13,025 nt of DNA from Opacimonas sp964559075 (lineage in GTDB: Bacteria; Pseudomonadota; Gammaproteobacteria; Enterobacterales; Alteromonadaceae): contig CAZLGJ010000085.1 in assembly GCA_964559075.1 (NCBI GenBank), positions 1 to 13,025 of the forward strand, read 5' to 3'. The translations under genes were made by a program, and so were the position numbers. Under the pieces are notes generated by a model that saw only the letters and a list, made by a program, of their open reading frames with translations, did no database searches and was not told where the DNA came from. Shown one piece after another: positions 13,004-13,025 of the stretch (positions within the stretch are counted from its first letter, which is position 1; each line of letters opens with the position of its first letter).

Positions 13004-13025
13004 ATATGGCATCCCGTAGGGGATT

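Overview
The window looks like chromosomal DNA of a gammaproteobacterium, probably a marine Alteromonadales or Vibrio relative. The evidence is several gene groups known from Escherichia coli and its relatives: folX next to yfcH, ybbA-ybbP divergent from tesA, and dusC. The species cannot be named from the sequence alone. The left three quarters reads as ordinary core genome. From about 10.15 kb rightward it is accessory and visibly AT-rich: one 60-bp block at 12061-12120 has 18 G/C, against 31 in a block inside the transporter gene at 7081-7140.

Layout. 1-1294 (+): 3' part of folX (its start lies off the window) and yfcH. 1302-5598 (-): an apparent operon read leftward, ybbA (ABC ATPase), ybbP (FtsX-type permease), a small membrane protein resembling DUF6010, and a periplasmic protein with two PepSY repeats. 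5614-8010 (+): tesA (periplasmic GDSL esterase) and a SulP transporter closely resembling the bicarbonate carrier BicA, with a 42-bp dyad-symmetric element between them. 7999-10155 (-): dusC (tRNA dihydrouridine synthase), overlapping the transporter gene tail to tail by 12 bp and with its own strong promoter, preceded by a solitary capsule-type gene resembling kpsS. 10235-10763 (-): a RelE toxin with a Phd/YefM-RelB hybrid antitoxin, with a good sigma70 promoter and an operator overlapping its -10. 10865-11829 (-): an AraC-type DNA-binding-domain-only protein followed by a gene I do not recognise. 11830-12385: a 556-bp AT-rich gap without a convincing gene. 12386-12801 (-): a double-glycine-leader peptide (putative class II microcin/bacteriocin) coupled by a TAATG stop-start to a two-helix membrane protein, the likely immunity protein. 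A bidirectional terminator at 12977-12995 closes the window.

The most interesting part is the right end. The palindrome TGCC-N5-GGCA, with exactly 5 bases between the arms, occurs three times in the non-coding DNA: 23 bp upstream of the bacteriocin start, at the predicted start site of a good promoter in the 556-bp gap, and about 130 bp upstream of the AraC-type gene. This suggests that one regulator controls the peptide gene and the regulator genes together. No processing/export transporter (peptidase C39 ABC protein with its accessory protein) is inside the window. All functional statements for this locus are inference from motifs.
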